Positions 32,383-34,176 of a stretch of 34,176 nucleotides of DNA are shown one piece after another. The notes beneath the pieces are model-generated. The model saw only the letters and a program-made list of their open reading frames with translations. It made no database searches and was not told where the DNA came from. Every line of letters begins with the position of its first letter. The stretch's first letter is position 1. The DNA comes from Acidimicrobiaceae bacterium. GTDB lineage: Bacteria > Actinomycetota > Acidimicrobiia > Acidimicrobiales > Palsa-688. The position numbers and the translations under genes are program-made. The stretch is taken from positions 366-34,541 of the forward strand of contig PMHU01000182.1 of NCBI GenBank assembly GCA_003156795.1, written 5' to 3'.

Positions 32383-33288
32383 GTGTCAGACAGGTTGACG
32401 GGTGCGTTGTTGATAGCCACGACGCCACGGTCGGGCAGCTGGTTGCTGAGCGACTTTCTGGCGCGTACCGGCCAGGTTGGCGTGGGCCGGGAGTATTTTC
32501 ACGTCAACTACGTGGCCGCCATGTCCCACGAGCGCGGCCTGGCCACGACGCGAATAACGGAGGAGTACATCGGAGAGATCCTGCGTGAGGCATCGGACGC
32601 GGGAGTGTGCTTCGCGACCAAGCTGCACTGGTTGCAGATCAACCAGTTGGTAGACGCTTTACGGGTGATCCACCCGGAGCTGGCGGCGGCGAACGCGATG
32701 GCCACCGACCTGATCGAGGCCTCGCTGCCGGGGTCTCGCTACCTGTACCTGTCTCGGCGGGACAAAGCCCGCCAGGCCATCTCCATGTTTAGGGCCATGC
32801 GCACCGAAAGGTGGTGGGAGCTCGACGACGCTCCGACAGGCCCAGAGTCGACAGGCCCAGAGTTGACAGGCCCAGAGTCGGCGCCCTTCCCTGACTACCT
32901 GGCCATCCGATGGTTCGAGGATGGCCTGCGTAGCGAAGAGGCCGAGTGGGATCGCTACTTCCGAGTCTTCGGAATCGTCGCCCACCAGGTGGTGTACGAG
33001 GACTTGGTGGCCCAACCGCAGCGGGTGTTGCGGGGTGTTCTCGATTGGCTCGGCCTGGACCAAGTAGCACCGCCCGCGGGCCCGAGCCGCTTGCGTCGCC
33101 AAGCCGATACCGAAACCGAACGGATCCTCGCCGAGTACCTGCATATTCGCGACGACCTACCCTCCCGGCCCCCGGGTTGGCAGTGGTCGTTCCAGCGGGG
33201 CGGTTTCGGCTTTGCCGATCGGCAACCCGCCGCGGACGATGCCCGGATGGTGCCACCAACCGCGGTCAGCCACCTGTCACCGCTATAG
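32383..33288 (+). CDS. Stf0-type sulfotransferase
   Basis: The 301-residue PAPS-dependent sulfotransferase of the Stf0 family (PF09037) is related to mycobacterial trehalose 2-sulfotransferase. The 5'-phosphosulfate loop is TTPRSGSWLL (13-22), followed by FLARTGQVGVGREYFH, the family marker. The 3'-phosphate-binding region is YLYLSRRDKARQAISM (120-135). Between it and LAIRWFEDGL lies an in-frame 15-base tandem repeat coding TGPES, TGPEL, TGPES. It transfers sulfate to a sugar or lipid headgroup; acceptor unknown. GTG at 32383 is chosen because GGAGG lies five bases upstream; the longer ATG frame from 32287 enters a GC-rich repeat. It converges with a second sulfotransferase gene. Confidence 0.9.
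   Translation: MSDRLTGALLIATTPRSGSWLLSDFLARTGQVGVGREYFHVNYVAAMSHERGLATTRITEEYIGEILREASDAGVCFATKLHWLQINQLVDALRVIHPELAAANAMATDLIEASLPGSRYLYLSRRDKARQAISMFRAMRTERWWELDDAPTGPESTGPELTGPESAPFPDYLAIRWFEDGLRSEEAEWDRYFRVFGIVAHQVVYEDLVAQPQRVLRGVLDWLGLDQVAPPAGPSRLRRQADTETERILAEYLHIRDDLPSRPPGWQWSFQRGGFGFADRQPAADDARMVPPTAVSHLSPL
32836..32880 (+). repeat. In-frame 15-base tandem repeat in the Stf0 gene (three copies)
   Basis: The unit ACAGGCCCAGAGTCG occurs at 32836-32850, 32851-32865 (one base differs) and 32866-32880, encoding TGPES, TGPEL, TGPES. It keeps the frame and lies in a probable surface loop, so its copy number may vary among strains. Confidence 0.9.
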
Positions 33289-33321
33289 GCGGTACGTCAT
33301 CGGGCTATGGGGCCGCCTGGG

Positions 33322-34176
33322 TCACGGAGCCTCGGCCGGACTCAGGAATCGTTCGGTGTAGGCCGCAAACCGGTCCGCGAGGTCGTCACGGTCCAGGCCG
33401 ACGTCCTCGGCCCGGTAGTCGATGCTCCCGTGCCGGTCGCGTTGGTGGGTCGCGAGGTAGGTCTCCATGGCGGCCAGGTGGTCTTGGGTCACCGTCTCGT
33501 TCGCCACCTCGTAACAGCGCACCGCCGTGGCCAGATCGTCGGCCATGAATTCACCGAATCGGATGTCGAGGGAACGCCCGGATGGAAGGCGGTCACGGTC
33601 GCGGATGAGGCTGTCGAGCATGAGCGCGATGCGGTCCCGCCAGTAGCGCCCGATCTGTTCGACGGGAACCTCGTCGCGATGCATGCGGGCGGTGTAGGCG
33701 ATCATGGTCGCCATGGAGACGACCACCTCAGCCGGGTCGCGATGGGTGATGACAACGGTGGCGTCCGGAAACACCGCGTTCAGCACCGGGAGCTGTTCGA
33801 GGTGTTGCGGCGACTTCAGCAACCAGCGTCGGGCGCCGCCCAGATGCTGGAGCGCCCGCAGTTGGGTACGCAGGTACGAGTAGTGGGGCGTCTGATCATG
33901 GTCTAGGTAGTAGTCACGCCAGGCGGGTATCTCACCTAGGGTCTCGAAGAACATGGTCGAGAAGTCATTGGCGAGAAGCTGGATCTCCTCGTGGACGTGG
34001 TCCGCGGTCATCTCGTGCATGAGCTTGAAGTAGGGCATGGCGAGGTCGACGAACCACAGGCCTTGCTCGGCCCGGGCGCGTCGAGGGTCGGGTTCGGTCC
34101 CGATCTCGGCCGGTAGGGGGAAGGGTTCGAGGGACTCCCAGTACGGGAGGGAGCGAAAGGCGGGGCCGGCTGCGAG
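33322..34176 (-). CDS. Sulfotransferase family protein (5' end beyond the window)
   Basis: The frame stays open to the window edge, with 46 further in-frame codons before the ATG at 34038 (LAAGPAFRSLPYWESLEPFPLP and onward), which read like the sulfotransferase segment after the nucleotide loop. The true start and the PAPS 5' loop therefore lie outside. Seen here are LLANDFSTMFFETLGEIPAW, the WLLKSPQHLEQLPVLNAVFPDATVVITHRDPAEVVVS block (PAPS 3'-phosphate site and the KSP...H motif) and a helical C-terminus. It is a Sulfotransfer_3-type enzyme (PF13469) acting on an unknown, perhaps hydrophobic, acceptor. It is convergent with the Stf0 gene, separated by 33 bases. A pair of sulfotransferases suggests a sulfated cell-surface compound. 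Confidence 0.88.
   Translation of the reverse strand, partial: LAAGPAFRSLPYWESLEPFPLPAEIGTEPDPRRARAEQGLWFVDLAMPYFKLMHEMTADHVHEEIQLLANDFSTMFFETLGEIPAWRDYYLDHDQTPHYSYLRTQLRALQHLGGARRWLLKSPQHLEQLPVLNAVFPDATVVITHRDPAEVVVSMATMIAYTARMHRDEVPVEQIGRYWRDRIALMLDSLIRDRDRLPSGRSLDIRFGEFMADDLATAVRCYEVANETVTQDHLAAMETYLATHQRDRHGSIDYRAEDVGLDRDDLADRFAAYTERFLSPAEAP

Noticed and set aside
1..34176. CRISPR array, tRNA, rRNA, transposon or integrase
   Set aside because: No regular repeat-spacer pattern, tRNA-like fold or mobile-element gene was recognised by eye; very short or diverged tRNAs could be missed.

Overview
The window looks like chromosomal DNA from a high-GC actinobacterium, probably an uncultured or little-studied lineage such as Acidimicrobiia. 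The lineage is inferred from gene content and codon use, not from a marker gene. The signs are a strong G/C bias at third codon positions, GTG and TTG starts, several likely F420-linked or flavin-linked families (LLM-class oxidoreductase, Ddn-like deazaflavin protein, PPOX-like protein), a ClpC-type N-domain protein, secretory LIP-family lipase, Stf0 sulfotransferase and Ser/Thr kinases with an FHA partner. I see no tRNA, rRNA, CRISPR array, transposase or integrase.

Layout. 1-411: 3' end of an RCC1-repeat protein. 434-1894: PAS/partial-GAF protein fused to a multi-pass membrane domain. 2012-3549: the most striking locus, a translationally coupled pair. It encodes a nitrobindin-like heme-binding beta-barrel protein whose C-terminus carries a canonical encapsulin cargo-loading peptide (SLGIGSLR), followed immediately by a family 1 encapsulin shell protein. 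3675-5633: membrane diguanylate cyclase. 5634-6288: largely empty, with one doubtful small ORF. 6289-9556: SDR oxidoreductase, F420-type LLM oxidoreductase, Clp N-domain/zinc-ribbon protein and a small conserved protein. 9602-11641: DUF885 peptidase-like protein and a small membrane protein.

11829-14963: a TetR regulator divergent from a three-gene set (PPOX-like protein, FAH-family hydrolase, two-module VOC dioxygenase) with a palindromic operator candidate between them. This resembles a meta-cleavage aromatic or terpenoid catabolic operon. 15020-17184: GNAT, M24-family protein and SAM methyltransferase. 17424-21139: Tat-exported phospholipase C/acid phosphatase-like phosphoesterase, SRPBCC protein and secretory lipase. 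21324-25144: DUF899 protein, a conserved hypothetical, small lipoprotein, Ddn-like protein, GNAT and rhodanese.

25212-31868: a phospho-signalling island. It holds a receptor-like Ser/Thr kinase with a large Cys-rich propeller ectodomain, an ABC1/UbiB-like kinase, a divergent FHA-HTH protein and a second membrane Ser/Thr kinase. 31895-34176: DUF4190 membrane protein, Stf0 sulfotransferase and a second sulfotransferase cut by the window edge.

How the genes fit together: the encapsulin pair would form a protein nanocompartment enclosing a heme-binding protein, plausibly for NO, peroxynitrite or peroxide chemistry. The usual cargos (DyP peroxidase, ferritin-like proteins) are absent from the window. 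The TetR locus is a self-contained catabolic unit. The kinase/FHA genes are a likely signalling circuit in which FHA reads phosphothreonine and an HTH-like C-terminus passes it to transcription. The remaining genes are scattered metabolic and secreted functions.
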